From Lingula anatina (Eukaryota > Brachiopoda > Lingulata > Lingulida > Lingulidae): a stretch of DNA of 61,575 nucleotides. The stretch covers positions 195,939-257,513 of the forward strand of contig NW_019775494.1 of the NCBI RefSeq assembly GCF_001039355.2, read 5' to 3'. The position numbers and the translations under genes are program-made. Of the stretch, positions 12,724-26,414 are shown piece after piece. Position 1 is the first letter of the stretch, and the number at the start of each line of letters is the position of its first letter. The notes beneath the pieces were generated by a model that made no database searches, had not been told where the DNA came from, and worked only from the letters and a program-made list of their open reading frames with translations.

Positions 12724-13375
12724 CATCAGGTAGATCATGACAATCTACGGTAAAGTTTATTTGGAATAAATTTATTTATGAAGTGTCCACGTAAAATTCA
12801 ATAGCTATATAAATTCCTATTTTCATGGGCATAGGTCAAAGTTTGAGAAAATCAGTTCCAAAATAACAACAGGAAACCTACTGAATAAGGAGAATTATTT
12901 TTATGTCACCACATGTTACAGTGAAATAGTGCTAATACTAAGTCAATGCTGAGCAATATTCAGTATCAAATAAGCATAAAAGCAGAGTACGAAATGGCAA
13001 AAAAGAACTACAACGATTACAAAGCTGTGCATATAAAATACATGTGTACGGAATTGATAGGAATACTCCTTTTTTTGAAAAATCGACGGAGAAAAAATTA
13101 TGCAGTTTTGCATTTTTTTAAAACATGCCTCAGTGCTTTGGCATTTTCATCTTAAACACATATTATGCGATATTTGTCATAAAATTTTTTGATATATATA
13201 ATGTAGAAAATATATAATTCTAGTAAAATAAAAGCCGTGAACTCGACTTGGTCTGTGACTTAAATTGGCGTTTTTCTATATCTCTTCTTATTATTACATA
13301 TTTAGTTTGCTTCTGTAAAAATCTACAGACGAGTCATAAATGTCATCAATAAATTCAACTCAAATAATATTATGC

Positions 13376-14812
13376 CTAGAGTCTGTTTTGATATTTGCGA
13401 CTAAATAAAGTCTGAAATTGAAACATTGCTGCGTACGTAGCCGAAGCATAGCTGTCTATCGGATCGGTCCCGTTTTGGCTGCATGTAAAACTTGGAGCGG
13501 TTGAAGCAAGAGCCGGGGCGGGGCACTCTCGATCGTGCAGTTTCCTCATGTGTTTCTTCAAGTCAAAGTTCCTACAAAACCCTTTCCCGCAAAGCTGACA
13601 CGTGAAAGGCTTTTTATCATTATGCGTATGCATGTGGAAAGTCAGATTGTAAATCTGGTGAAATGCTTTATTACACACCGTACACTTGTACTGTTTCTCC
13701 GCGCTGTGCGTTAAACGGTGGTTTTTGTAGTTCCCTTTCTGATGGAACCCCTTCCCGCAAACTTCACACATAAATGGCTTGTAGCCCGTGTGTATGCGCA
13801 TGTGGGTGTTTAGAGTCGAACTCCGATTGAAGGCCTTACCGCAAGACTGACACTTGTGGGGTTTGTCCGTCGTGTGAATAATCTTGTGTCGACACAGGGT
13901 ACTTGCTTGGCGGAACCCCTTCCCGCAGATCTTACAGACGAAGGGGCGCGCCCCTGTATGGACGGGCATGTGGCGCGTTAAATTGTAGTGGGCGTTGAAA
14001 ACCTTCCCGCACTCCGGACAGGTAAAAGTTTTGCCGGACTTAACACCGGGCACCGCGGTCGTGGTGACGGTGGGGAGACCAGGTTTGTTGTTCGCAGCCC
14101 CTTCGCTGTCCAGTGTAATAGACTGCGGTTTTGTGGGTTTGTGCCCGGCGACGGACTCTTCCGGCGTTGGCGTTTTGGTCGCTGTCGGGTCCAAGGCGGG
14201 TATTCCTCCGCTGTTCTTTTCCGTATCAGCCTGCGTCTTACCGTTAGCCTCATTGACTTTGGGCTCAAAAGGCCTGTTGATTATTTCACACGGCTTGTGC
14301 TTTTTCGTCTTCGGGGTGAAATGAAATGGGGATTCGCTGGGAGAGAAGGGGTATACGGTCTTGGAAAATTTCGTGGCTTGATACGCGTTCTCGGCGTTGT
14401 GGTGGGTGGGGGTAAAAGCAGGATGTAGTAACTGCCAATGCATGCTAGCGTACATGCTAGTGTGGTGTCTCCAGTAGGCTGCCCAGGGGTGGCAAGGGGA
14501 GACCCCGGGGTGTGCCCCCCAGAGACTGGCCATAGACAACCCCTTCAACGGCCCAGCTGTCCCTCCATTATAGCCAAATGGCGGTGGGTGACGCGAAGTT
14601 ATACTTGGGTTGCCGTCTTTCTTGTCCGCGGAAGGCTCGGGATCGCTGTGTTTGGACTTGATGGGAGCACCTTCCATTATTCTTGCTATGGAGAAACTCA
14701 GATTTCGAGAGCCCGTGTTTTCCGTTGCTTTTCTTTTGGTCGTCTGCTGCTCGATCCGCTTTTCCGCTTGCGAGTCCCCCTTTTGCTGGGTTACCGGAAA
14801 CCATGACTGAAG
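13376..14812 (-). CDS. Fezf: Fezf zinc-finger transcription factor (FEZF1/FEZF2 family)
   Basis: A nuclear C2H2 repressor that patterns the anterior nervous system in known animals. From the first in-frame ATG (14677) the protein is 433 residues. Six C2H2 fingers run from about residue 218 to 385, with family-specific wording such as [69 protein letters not shown] and [15 protein letters not shown]. The same frame stays open 45 codons upstream to a TGA at 14815 and encodes an Engrailed-homology-1 motif, LSFSIARIM (14701-14675), which in this family recruits Groucho/TLE. The true start therefore lies 5' of 14677. No in-frame ATG exists in the extension. An ATG at 14816, just after a good acceptor (14823), is one base out of frame. 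All fingers are in a single exon. Several antisense ORFs are shadows. Confidence 0.95.
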   Translation of the reverse strand, partial: LQSWFPVTQQKGDSQAEKRIEQQTTKRKATENTGSRNLSFSIARIMEGAPIKSKHSDPEPSADKKDGNPSITSRHPPPFGYNGGTAGPLKGLSMASLWGAHPGVSPCHPWAAYWRHHTSMYASMHWQLLHPAFTPTHHNAENAYQATKFSKTVYPFSPSESPFHFTPKTKKHKPCEIINRPFEPKVNEANGKTQADTEKNSGGIPALDPTATKTPTPEESVAGHKPTKPQSITLDSEGAANNKPGLPTVTTTAVPGVKSGKTFTCPECGKVFNAHYNLTRHMPVHTGARPFVCKICGKGFRQASTLCRHKIIHTTDKPHKCQSCGKAFNRSSTLNTHMRIHTGYKPFMCEVCGKGFHQKGNYKNHRLTHSAEKQYKCTVCNKAFHQIYNLTFHMHTHNDKKPFTCQLCGKGFCRNFDLKKHMRKLHDRECPAPALASTAPSFTCSQNGTDPIDSYASATYAAMFQFQTLFSRKYQNRL

Positions 14813-14822
14813 TCATTAGTAC

Positions 14823-15748
14823 CTGAGGAAACAAATGTTAATTTTACTTTTGTTGTTATACACACATTTCATATTGTTCTCCTGAAAAGTATCCCTTTTA
14901 AATGTCAATCCCGCATCTGTTAAGTCCTATCAGTTAATCAACATACTAGGTGAGAAATAATACTATTTAAAAGTAAACACAATTTGATGAAAAGGTGTGA
15001 ATATATGTTAAATGTTAAAGAATATCATTCTTTAATTTTTTTGTTTCAGTTTGTTGTTGTTGTTCTTTTATTTACTTGACAAATTGTCATTGATATATTC
15101 ATTTTAAATTTTTTCTATTTTTGTTGCGTGAAATTGTCTTCTTCAATAAGATATGAAAAAATACCATTTTGTCAAATGAAATACAACAAAATTTTTAAAA
15201 ACATCTGTCCAATTTTCTTCAAGAATATACAAAGTTTTTTTGTGCAAATGTTTAACTAAACTGCCTCGATTTAAAATAAATCTTTGTCTTTTGATAATAA
15301 ACTAGATTTTTTAAATATTGGATTTAGAATAAACAATTCTTCTATTGATACATTTACCTCCACTGTTTAAACCTATCGATACTTCCTCAATTTTTTATTT
15401 TAATAAATCTACCTAAATTTATCGATATATTTCACCTGTCCTTTTTAACTCGAAAGATAATCCTTAAATATTTGATTTCAACATATATGTATGTATATAT
15501 ATATTATAAAAGGCTAACAGATCCTAAGTTCAAAAACTAACGGTCATCAGACCAATCCTCTTCTGTCGCTCTAATTCTGCTTTTTCAAAAAACATACAAA
15601 AAAAATCATTGGTTGAGAAACAAATTCATTAGAAAAGACTAAAATTAATTTTAAAAAATTATGTGTATTTAAACAATTCAGGTCTTTTTAGAACCCTACA
15701 AAAGAGAAACAAATTATTAACCCTTATTAATGACGGAATTTAACTCAC
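14823..15748 (-). other. Fezf intron 1 (AT-rich)
   Basis: Donor CTAACAG|GTGAGTTAA at 15749/15748 and acceptor TTTGTTTCCTCAG at 14823 on the minus strand; a second acceptor CTTCAG is at 14807. The interior is very AT-rich with no exon-like ORF. Confidence 0.65.
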
Positions 15749-15900
15749 CTGTTAGTTGAACTCCTACTACAAAATCTGTGCTGTATCAGTATTCAAAACG
15801 AAATCGACCACAAATTATCCGATTACTGTAAATCGGCGTTTAAAATGCGTGGAAGAAGACGGCACTTTTTCTTCCCGGACACGACAAATCTTGTGATTAT
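15749..15900 (-). other. Fezf 5' leader exon (predicted, no ATG)
   Basis: It lies about 25-30 bp downstream of the TATA box and ends at a strong GTGAGT donor. It has no ATG on the minus strand, so it would be untranslated. The exact 5' end is inferred from TATA spacing. Confidence 0.5.
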
Positions 15901-15920
15901 GGAATACGGTTTCTACCTGT

Positions 15921-15985
15921 GCCTTTTATAAGCTGTCAAAGCTTCTCACCTGAGTTTCCGTTCTTTGACAGTTGAGGGGCGGGGC
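15921..15985 (-). promoter_or_regulatory. Fezf core promoter: TATA box and GC box
   Basis: On the minus strand TATAAAAGGC occupies 15930-15921. A GC box (GGGGCGGGGC on the plus strand) lies at about 15974-15983, roughly 50 bp upstream of the TATA. The spacing suits a TATA-driven start near 15895-15900. Confidence 0.55.
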
Positions 15986-18900
15986 TAACGTCAAGAGTTG
16001 TCAACGGCAGCCAATTACAGAGCGCGTTACGGAGAAAGCTGGCTATTCACTAGCCGCAATGAAACCCAAATCGATCAACACACTAATTATTATGAGACTG
16101 AGTTATTGTGCGTTTACAGTACAGTAACAGCCTCGAAGTTCCAGTATGAGTGTTTGGTTTTTTACCTGCCCGGTATATTTTTCAAGTTCATAGGCGCGTT
16201 GCATCTTATCATCGTTGATCTAGTATTACTGGTACCTTCGTTTTCGTCTCAGATGAACGTTTACTGTTTGTTTAACTTACATCTGTTATTTGCATGTTTC
16301 ATCTCTACCTAATTCATTATTGGCTATTGCTCATTGTATGCAGTATCCCATGTCCAGGAGGCAAAATCTCCTTTTTTCGGCGCTTATTTTCACTGTGGGT
16401 GTACAGTTTGCTGAAGGAGTAAAATATTATCACTGCATTTCACATGAGTTTTTGTAGAGTGCAATTTTTTATTTTATTTTAATGTTTATTCATTTTTATT
16501 AGTTCTAAAAAAAACCCATATGTTGGTGTAAGGTGCTACTAATTTAGTTTTAAATCATGCGTCTACAAGTCATTCCAAATGTGTCCCTGGGATAGTTTTA
16601 TTAGGGAACTGATTAAATATTATCTCCGATCGAACTTGAAATTTGAGCAAGTGTCACCAAAAACTTGCCTAAAAATACCATTTTCAAAGCACGTCTTCTT
16701 TTTAGAGGGATAAAAGCGCCCCTGTTTTTTCCCTGTCGCGTACTTTGCGACCTGAATACACTCCTCTCCACGGCGTCCCAACACCGGGACCTATTAATAA
16801 AACACGGGATTGCGAACGGGGTAAGACTCTTTAAATGCCACGGCGGGACGTCAATTTTTAAAATCAGTAAAAAATCAAGTTGGTGCGAAAGTGCATTGTC
16901 CACCAACAAATGACTGCACAGCCAGTGTGAGTTTAACGAGAGATGAAATAGGATCTTACCAACGAGAATACACGGTGCGTTACCCGCCCCTTTTTCCTTA
17001 ACATAAAGTGACGCTGCTAACCTACGACATCTTTTATGGCATCAATTGAATAAAGTTGCGCGTTCGTATACACCCCTTGTTGCGGACCTCCACAGAAAAG
17101 TACGGGTGCGTTTATCTTGTGTCTTTATGGGACACCAATTTTGTCGTTTCTCAACAAATGTCTTTAAGTAGGATTTTCCGAATAACTGATTTCATAGGAC
17201 GGCCGTGTTAGGTATATAGTGAACCTGGGGGCAGAAGCACAGCTGAATGCCTTTTATTGTAATCTTTTTTCTCTTCAGTGTTGGATGTCAAGCGCATTAG
17301 CTATGTGAAAATTGACGGAAAATGATAGGCTTGCCATAATTGCTGTTCAAGAAACTTGATCTCGCGACGGGCGGTGCTCTTCTGTGTGCAAAGTCTGAAA
17401 AGTTGTTAAGTTGATAACGTGCACGGCGCAGGGCATAAACTGTCGTAAACTTGATGCGGTGATCCTGCAAACTGCGCTCACGATAAAAAGGGGAAAAAAA
17501 AGAAAACAGAGGGTTTTATCCTCAACTAAAAATTATGTTTTTCTGTGCTTCTTAAAAACTACAGCATTCTGGGTTTATTGATTGCCTAAAACCGCTTTTG
17601 TTTAAAAAATAATATAATGCCACAATGAATTCACTTTTTGTAAATACAATGAGCATTTATAAACTGGAGAGGAAATTAAATCAGTGATAGCCTACATAGA
17701 TAGCCTTTCTTCAAATTGGCTGAACGCGTAGACCGTGTCTCATTACCAGCTCATTACGTTCTATTAGTGCCGCCCTATTCAACACCCCTCCTTTTGTTTC
17801 CGTCGCGAATCATCCAAGTACAACACCGGCACGCGCACAAAGCGTAATTAAAACCCTCCTGGCCGTAATTAATTGAGACGCACTCGGGACAACGTCCCAA
17901 GATGTGTGCGCCCCATTTCTGATTCTTTTTGATTTCCTTTTTTCTGACCCAGATGGAACTCTATTTTCTGTGAAATGCACTTCCACTTCGACGCTCGCTC
18001 GAGTAAGCACGAGTAAGCTTAGATATCTATTAATGACAGGCGAGTTTGCTTAGATATTGAGTTTCGAGCGCTCTTTGTATCGCCATTCTCAAAGAACCGT
18101 GAAAAATATTTGCTTATTACTTTTCATTAAGGCGTACTGCTTTCTTAGCAGAAACTGGCACAAAAAGCTCTGACAATTCTCCGTCCGAAACAACAAGAAT
18201 CAATGGAGGTCTTTATACCCACGCAATGTTGTATTCTTTTCAAAAATACTAACAAGAGTTATGAAAAATTCATGTCCTTGTTTGAATGAAAATTAATCCT
18301 TCCTTTTGGTATTTTAATATAATTGGTTGAATTAGATTACTTCCGTTAGTCTTAAGAAAATAAAACATATAAACATTGAGATTGTGACGCTTAATGACAC
18401 AAGCACTAGCACCAAGACAAACTCTTTATTCAATGTGACTTTGTTCCGCTTTCTGTAAAAGTAAAAAAAAAATGAATAAATAAACAGTTCACTGAAGATC
18501 GACAAAGGTTGTCACTGATATTGAAAAACAAAGCCTTTAAATGGGATAAATTTTTGGCGGTAAGAATTGATACAATGTAAAACAAAGGACATTGGTCTGA
18601 ATGAGAATTTAGAATAAACTATTTATGCTCTATCCTACAATTTTAAGATATTTCCTATTTTTCAACAAATATGCTCTCCGTAACATGTACGAAATGATTT
18701 ACTTACTGATTAAAGAGAGTTATCTGTACATGAATTATATGTGTGCGGACACAGACTCAAACGGTTTGGGCCTAGATGACACCAGCAAAAGTTCAAAACA
18801 AGTTTATTTAGAATTTAAAAAAAACAGATTTAGGACTATTATCAGCAAGAGGAACTTGATAATAACTATGGTATAACACTGGACCATTGAGAAGTACTCA

Positions 18901-19779
18901 CTGGGGGTAGAACGCTGTATTACTCGTTAATTAACTCTGTCGTCATCCAGATTTCACCAGTTTAAGTCTAGTAGATCTTGCGTCTTAGTATCTCTGTACT
19001 AAGTAGCTTTGTACTGGTACAGGCGGTGTTAATTGAAAACTGTCGATGTCTTCCTTGTTTTTCTCTTGGTAACCTACTATTTATATCACTATTATGTACA
19101 TGTTGCACTATTCTAAGTTAACTGCACTTTATAAAGCTGATGAGATGCCAATTTGACATGATAATATGTCTGAGTATTAAATTGAAAAATACATAAGAAG
19201 AGGTGTCTTCAAAAACAGAAATATCGTATCAGCATTTTCTTTCATACTTATTTTACTCTCTTAGCTCCCAAAAATTAGATTAACGATAGAATAACCAAAT
19301 AAAGTGAAGTTAAAAATTGCACACCCATATGTTAGTAGAAGAAGCGTACTGGACTTTACACAAAACTTGTACATGATGTTGAGATGTAATCATCTTCTTA
19401 ACACCATACATTAAAGATGATATACTTGGATTACCGTATATGATAGCCTAAACTGGCCGATGGGTTTGCCGCATAGGTGTGTTATAGAATACACCATGTC
19501 ACATGATTTTTCCTCTTGTTTAATGATAAAAGACAGAAACAGGCTTAGCTTGAGCTGAATTTAATTACATGACCCTGATAAAAAATGTACGTATATGCTA
19601 TACAGAAAAAGCATTTGTCATTTTTTGGACCAAGCGCGCAGTTTTTTTTTTTTCTCAGCTGTGGAGCTTTGTTGTTAAAATGCCAAAGCAAATAACCTAA
19701 CTGATTTCGATATAATATCTCTTTTTATCATCCTTTTTCTATTTTCTTCTCTTTTTTTCCTTTCTTTCCCTTTTACTCG

Positions 19780-19822
<43 letters not shown>

Positions 19823-19825
19823 AAA
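19780..19825. repeat. (GAAA)n microsatellite
   Basis: About 11 GAAA units directly preceded by a pyrimidine-rich tract (19736-19778). Confidence 0.95.
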
Positions 19826-20814
19826 ATATGCTCGTTATCTCTGGACATCTAATTATCTTTTCGATTTCCCCGTAAGTGGGTATCTTCCATGGCGTTGTTG
19901 CACCTGCGTGTTGGGCCTTACGCAACGTGAAGATGCTATGATCCCCTTAACTTCACATGACCCGCTGTTGGGTCCCAAATCACTCGAGCTCAAGTGCTCG
20001 CACACATCCCTTTTAGCAAGGAGATAACAACAAAAGTATGTATTTCACTTGGTCACAGTGTGTGCGTGTTAACGATCTTGTATCATGCCTCCTGCGTTTG
20101 AAAATCGTGAAAAACTGCAGCTGTTTGAATTGTTCGCGCGAGAGTTTTCTCGCCATTGCTGTTAATGCCCTTTAGAGAAATAAATGACACCTTGTGTGTT
20201 AGAGAAATAACTGACACCTTGGGTGTGTGTCCCTTTCCTGACAGTTGACCATTGCTTCTTAATGGTCAGCCGTGCCGACGGTCGAAAGTGTGAGAATTAA
20301 TGGAAATTAGTTGGGTGTCTAAGACCGACTGTTCTTCTTCAATTTTTCAAAAGGCTCCTGCAAAATTAAAAGACCTTCTTCTAGTTGTAACATTTGAACT
20401 AATCTATTAAAATGTATTTATTAATATAGATATAGTAATAGTGAGAATGTAAACCATGCAGCTCACTCTGACTGGTTTACTGAGTCACCTATTATAGTTC
20501 AAAGATCATAACATTTGTTTGTTTCTGGGTGTATTTGATTCAAGGCACTTTTTCTGTCATAAACAGACAGACCAAACGCCATAGTGATTCTACATACACT
20601 TCAAATTATTGCCATTTCGAATTTCTAGCCGATTAGAGCATAAAGGTATATCAGATATCGCTGCAATTCCTATTTTTATGTTTTATTGTTGTTGTTTCCG
20701 TTGTTAACTGCACAGCAACAAGCTGAAATGTCACATTATTCTGCTGTAACTGCCCACCTGAGATCTCAAGTGATATGCGTACCTGTGGCATGGCGTTTAG
20801 ATTACTAATATGAA

Positions 20815-20870
20815 GTGTGCGTGCGTGTGTGTGTTAATTTGTATGTGTGTGTGTTAGTGCGTGTGTTAGT

Positions 20871-20940
<70 letters not shown>

Positions 20941-20943
20941 CAG
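20815..20943. repeat. (GT)n-(GA)n compound microsatellite
   Basis: GT repeats with TTAGTGC interruptions pass directly into GA repeats. Confidence 0.95.
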
Positions 20944-21831
20944 AGATTATCAAGCAGATCAGGTAAAGTCGGGCAGACAATCTAGGGTTATCTAGCCTTA
21001 TTTAATCAAAATACATATTGCCCAACTTGCTAACAACACCTAATGAAGTCTTTATTGTTGTTCGAGCTATTTTGATTACGATAAGCGAAATACAGATGCT
21101 GTTAGAATTGTTCAATCTGTTCAAGCCAGTTAGCCAGATGACAATTGGTTATTACCTTCGTTCACACTGTTCTTTCCAGGAGCATATTTCGCTGCTGGCG
21201 AGTGGGTCCTCTTTGAGAAATGAGATGATCACGACACGCCCGTCACTTGATAAACGTTTACTGATAAATATGATGAAGATATTGCGCCAAACGCGGCTAT
21301 TCATTTTCGAAGTGAGAACAAGATATTTGAATAAGAGAATGAGACGGGCATGACTTTTCTGCAGCACGAAAGGGTAACGAGATATGAGCGTTATAATTGA
21401 TCTCTAACACAACTGCCTCTGTGTAGATGATGTTTCTTTGGTTGACGTCATCATTTAGACAAAAGGTTCACGATTTGCAATCCAGATTTCTTTTCTCGGA
21501 GAACATTGAAAGAAATTATTGGTTCGCTTGTCTTGCAGATGATGGGTGAAAATCAGTTTGATCAACCATGGGTCGATAGATATACCCCTTTCAAAACGGC
21601 TAATGAGCCAGTGTCATTGTAATAAAAGGAAATATACAAATGAATAAATCCCTAAATAATTGCCATTTTATGAATCAAGGCAAACTTAATTCTATATATT
21701 TATGATATATATTCACTGTGGATAAACACAAGATGGGTAAAGGCAAAGAGCAAGTTTCGTACATGCCAGGTGAGTGAAGATGTCACCACCGTGGAAGACA
21801 TGCTTGTTTTAAGGCACATGTATGTTTCTTA

Positions 21832-23302
21832 TATTCATATTTTTATTGATTTTAAAGAAATTCCGACTTTATAGATATAGAAATTGTTTGAATCTGCGTT
21901 TGTTTGTTTGTTTGTTTGTTTGTTTGTTTCCTTGTTTGTTTGTTTGCGTTTATGTTCGTGTGATTCCAAAAAAGATGGCATCGCGTTGTAAGTTCATAGA
22001 ACTGAACCCGTGAGTGAACTATCTCTGAGAAGAACCACATAGTCATTCTTCTAACAAATCCGGCAAAATGTCAGGCCTATTTTTTCTACTAAATTACAAA
22101 CCTTGTGGGTAAATTGAGTAAAGTGGAATTGACTTTTAACCAGTGGAATACAAAACGATCACATTTCCCTGTTTCATTTTAACAATTTAATCTAGATGCC
22201 ATTTCGACTCTGATTTAAAAAGCCAAAAGCAAAGATTTTTTTAATACCAGAAAAAACTAAAATGTCTCTTAGACGTAAGATATTACGTAGCTGAAAACGG
22301 AAAGCCAACCATGCAAAAACGATGAATTAGAACCATAGCCATTTCAAGAAGAATTTCCACCAAGATAAGGGTTTTTTTATTCAACACGGAATGCTAACAC
22401 GTTGGACACGTTACCAAGAAACGTGATTCATATATATATATATATGGATAGAAAAGGAAACAATATATGCAAAATATCTTCAAAGCAAAAATACCTCAAA
22501 CACGGAAGATAGAAGTTTAGAAGTTTGTGATGACAGATTTTTTTTTTTTTTTTTGCAGGATATAGNTACTATTCATATTTTTATTGATTTTAAAGAAATT
22601 CCGACTTTATAGATATAGAAATTATTTGAATCTGCGTTTGTTTGTTTGTTTGTTTGTTTGTTTCCTTGTTTGTTTGTTTGCGTTTATGTTCGTGTGATTC
22701 CAAAAAAGATGCCATCGCGTTGTAAGTTCATAGAACTGAACCCGTGAGTGAACTATCTCTGAGAAGAACCACATAGTCATTCTTCTAACAAATCCGGCAA
22801 AATGTCAGGCCTATTTTTTCTACTAAATTACAAACCTTGTGGGTAAATTGAGTAAAGTGGAATTGACTTTTAACCAGTGGAATACAAAACGATCACATTT
22901 CCCTGTTTCATTTTAACAATTTAATCTAGATGCCATTTCGACTCTGATTTAAAAAAGCCAAAAGCAAAGATTTTTTAATACCAGAAAAAACTAAAATGTC
23001 TCTTAGACGTAAGATATTACGTAGCTGAAAACGGAAAGCCAACCATGCGAAAACGATGACTTAGAACCATAGCCATTTCAAGAAGAATTTCCACCAAGAT
23101 AAGTTTTTTTTTTTCAACACGGAATGCTAACACGTTGGACACGTTACCAAGAAACGTGATTCATATATATATATATATATATGGATAGAAAAGGAAACAA
23201 TATATGCAAAATATCTTCAAAGCAAAAATACCTCAAACACGGAAGATAGAAGTTTAGAAGTTTGTGATGACAGGTTTTTTTTTTTTTTTTTTCAGGATAT
23301 AG
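21832..23302. repeat. 0.73-kb tandem duplication with single N at the seam
   Basis: The left copy (21832-22565) and right copy (22570-23302) are nearly identical, including a (TTTG)n microsatellite, a TATATA run and a poly-T tract. They differ by scattered substitutions (for example ATGGCATCG versus ATGCCATCG) and homopolymer lengths. A lone N at 22566 marks the join. This looks like two overlapping contig ends or haplotypes placed end to end. Confidence 0.85.
21897..21950. repeat. (TTTG)n microsatellite, left copy
   Basis: TTTG units interrupted once by TTCC; the same tract recurs at about 22636-22682 in the right copy of the duplication. Confidence 0.9.
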
Positions 23303-26300
23303 ATTTGGACTGTTAACGAGACACAAGTGAGCAAAGAGCAAAAAGAAAGATATTGGACTCCATATAAGCACCGCTGAAGTATTTCAAAATGAATTATCTG
23401 AAATTCCGAACGACAAAACGATCATACGTATGTGGCGCTTGTGATTTTCTTTATTGACCTGCTGTATATGTACTGGTATAGTTTATTAGAAAAATAACAA
23501 AAAGAATGCATGGTGTGCTCACTCTGCAGTCGGGCTGCTTCAAATGTTCTTCATTTAAAATAAAGAAAATAGACAAACGTTTCCTTTTTTCTTGTTTTTA
23601 CCCTCAACTTGTGACTTGTCGGGGTGTCTACCCATCATCAAAAATACGGAGTCTAAAAAAGACAACGGAGTGAAATAAACTAAAGTACATCCTGACAAGT
23701 AAGCCATGGTATAAGTCGATAATTCAAGAGAAATCGGTATATCTAATCTGTCGCAGAGACCGCTTTGGTGTGCCTTTCACGTTTGATGTGTTCCTTTTGC
23801 AGGCGAGACTAAATAAAGTGCGATGAAAAATAGTCATCACGCGATAAGCCAACTCCAATCAATGTAGTGTTTCCCCGCCATTTGCTTTGTAACATATTGG
23901 CATAGCAAGCCGCGTGGCAGTCGTTCGCTGATTTGTGGAGGGCTCTTTAAGGAAGGGGGGGGAGGCGTTCAGATTGATTTTTTAAAAAATAACATTAGAT
24001 TTTTTTAAAGGTCATGGGCAGGACGAACAAATATAACATCTCGTTAAATGATTTTCAAATGATTTGTGGGCAAGTTGAGGTGGAAAGATAAAACTTAAGT
24101 AGAGATTTAAAAAGTAAAATACCCAGTAAAAATGTGTATATTTTAAGACCTTAATGGCCTGAAGATAGATTCTCGATTTAAAGATACTTAGGCTTTCCTT
24201 TACTTATTGCATGCCCATGAACTGTAATTCATACATATACCTTTTTTTTTTCTTCCCCGCCAACCCCCTTCTGAATCATTGGTACAACTCATCTACCGGT
24301 AAACCAATTGGTTTTAGGTCAAATAACAGTTATTTCAATGATAAGACAATTCAGAGAAGCTAAAGCAAAACGACATGACAAAAAGATCTCGCTAAAAGAT
24401 AACCATCTCCTTGGCAGAGCTTGAGCTCGCGAAACTAACCATTGTTGCGTTTCTGAGAGTCAGATGATTACCTGTGTGATGGTTATTAGTTCGCCCATCG
24501 ATGAGTTTCTGAATAGGCACTCCGTTTACAGACCGGGCATGATTAAAAGTATATGAAATTATTTTTCTCGGTGTTAATCGCCCATTTGCGCCTGTCGCGA
24601 GGCGGCGCCTACCTGATATATTTATTGGAAACCTCATCAAATATTTAAGAGAATCATTGTAGCACGAGGCCGAACCGTCACTTTCGCATCCTCAGTCTCT
24701 TTATCCTAAGGCGTTTTCTCACCGATGTTATTTTCTCTTTTCTTTCTGATAAAGCCTGACTGTCTGCTAAATATCAGTTAATTTTTCTGTAGCTTTTGAC
24801 AAATGAAACTTCATTAACTCTCTTTTCTCTCTCTTTTCAGCTTTGTCTTTATCAGTCATTTTGTGTGTTTTTTATTTGGATTTTTTTAGCAAGTAAATGC
24901 ATTTCATACTTACAAATATTTCAATAAAAATCCTTACCTGTGTTTTATAAGCCGAATCAAATTACACAATAAAATACATTATAATGTGTAGAGCTCTATC
25001 TTTATTTACAGCTTCATAGGTAAAAAAATTGCAACCTGGGCACGGCTGACGATGGCACGTCTTCAAACCTATATAAATATCCACTCTCTATTTTCAATCC
25101 GAATGAAGACGCTTTTTGGTGGACCCTCGACTTGATCGAATTTAATCAACCCCTGCTCCAGTATAGCACTACTCAATCATCGATATACATTAACCACTCT
25201 GCCAAAGAACCTGCATATTTTTTTAAGCAAGCGAGGACTTAATAACAAGCCCAAAGTGGAAGTGACAGCCTTGAAGGCATAACGGATCTGTCTTGCTAAA
25301 GCGCCCCCACGGCGCCGTATTTCAACGATGAACGCTCGCCATTGTCACAGGCACGATCTGCTGTGAAATCGAAGCAATTGGTTTCGGGGATCGGGTTACG
25401 GGGAAATTGTCCCACAAACAGCCGAATCTGCCCGATGAATAGCCGATGCCGAACTGTTCTTTTTTCTTTGTGTCACTTTCAATTTCGCTCGGTGTGACAT
25501 CCCAATTAAAACGTGGTCCCGCCGTGAGGCAAAAGATGTGCTTTTCAAATGCGGGCCATCATCAATGCAAATTTGACTCGGTGGAGCGTCCACGTATCTC
25601 AGTGATCTGACGGTTTTCCCTACTGTCACAGGTGGATTTTCTACAGGTGGGTTGGGGGCCACACACCCGGCAACTGAGTTGACAATTTCATCGGTATTTG
25701 TAAGCACCTTTCCACCACGGGTAAGTTCGTCGAGTGCTTGAGAAGAGGTGGGAAAATGGCGAGGAGTTACGGCTGTGTGCAAACAGTACTAGCACAGGAA
25801 AAGCAAACAAACAAACAAACACAAAGACAGAAAGATGAAATCAATTTACTATATTTCCAGCAGCTACATGTACAACATTTTCGATAGTTTGAAGCACACA
25901 TATTCGAAGTGTTTGTTGGTACTTTAATCATGTTGTAGCAATTAAGCAAATTGCCTCGGTGACCATTTAATCGCGACATATATATCCCAACAATGCAATC
26001 AAAAATTACTAATTATATCACACCGCGGAAACGCAATAAGAAGGTAATCTCAACGTAAGCATTAACATAACCGCTAACGGCAGCGCTTGCTAATAAAATA
26101 ACTGTTGCATATTAAGGTTTGTCCACAGGTCATATCCGAATAATAAACACTTCATCACAATGATAGCCTCGATAAATCACTTGGTTATTGTTTTCCAGTG
26201 TGGAAAGCAATAAATTCATTGGCACCGCGTTGCCGCCGTTCTAGGACCAATTTATTGTTCAAATGACATGTATAATACCTGTCGAAATTACCAATCACCA

Positions 26301-26414
26301 AAACCGAAAACGTGCCTAGGAAACAAGCAAATACACTGTGTGGAGAGAGTTTTGTCTTCTAATACACGTGACGTTGTATACTAGAGTGACTTGCACGCCA
26401 CTGAAATGAATGCA

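Larger units (their letters stand above)
2964..13375. other. Intergenic region without recognised genes
   Basis: It lies between the C4-like gene and the 3' end of Fezf. ORFs here are 60-95 codons, lack recognisable motifs and are not bounded by convincing splice sites. Contents seen: a nested pair of foldback elements (4570-5103), CT, TTA, CA and GA microsatellites, and a GC-richer, repeat-poor interval at about 10900-11650 that could be regulatory. Confidence 0.6.

Noticed and set aside
13988-14834. Several ORFs of 66-146 codons antisense to or overlapping Fezf
   Set aside because: Shadows of a GC-richer coding exon; no motifs, and the Fezf frame explains the sequence.
15998-16312. 104-codon plus-strand ORF upstream of Fezf
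   Set aside because: No recognisable domain, hydrophobic AT-rich composition, overlaps the probable promoter region.
21018-21353. 111-codon plus-strand ORF
   Set aside because: No motif or splice context; consistent with chance.
25396-25782. 128-codon minus-strand ORF
   Set aside because: Reads in a mixed-composition island, but no family resemblance and no splice or promoter support.
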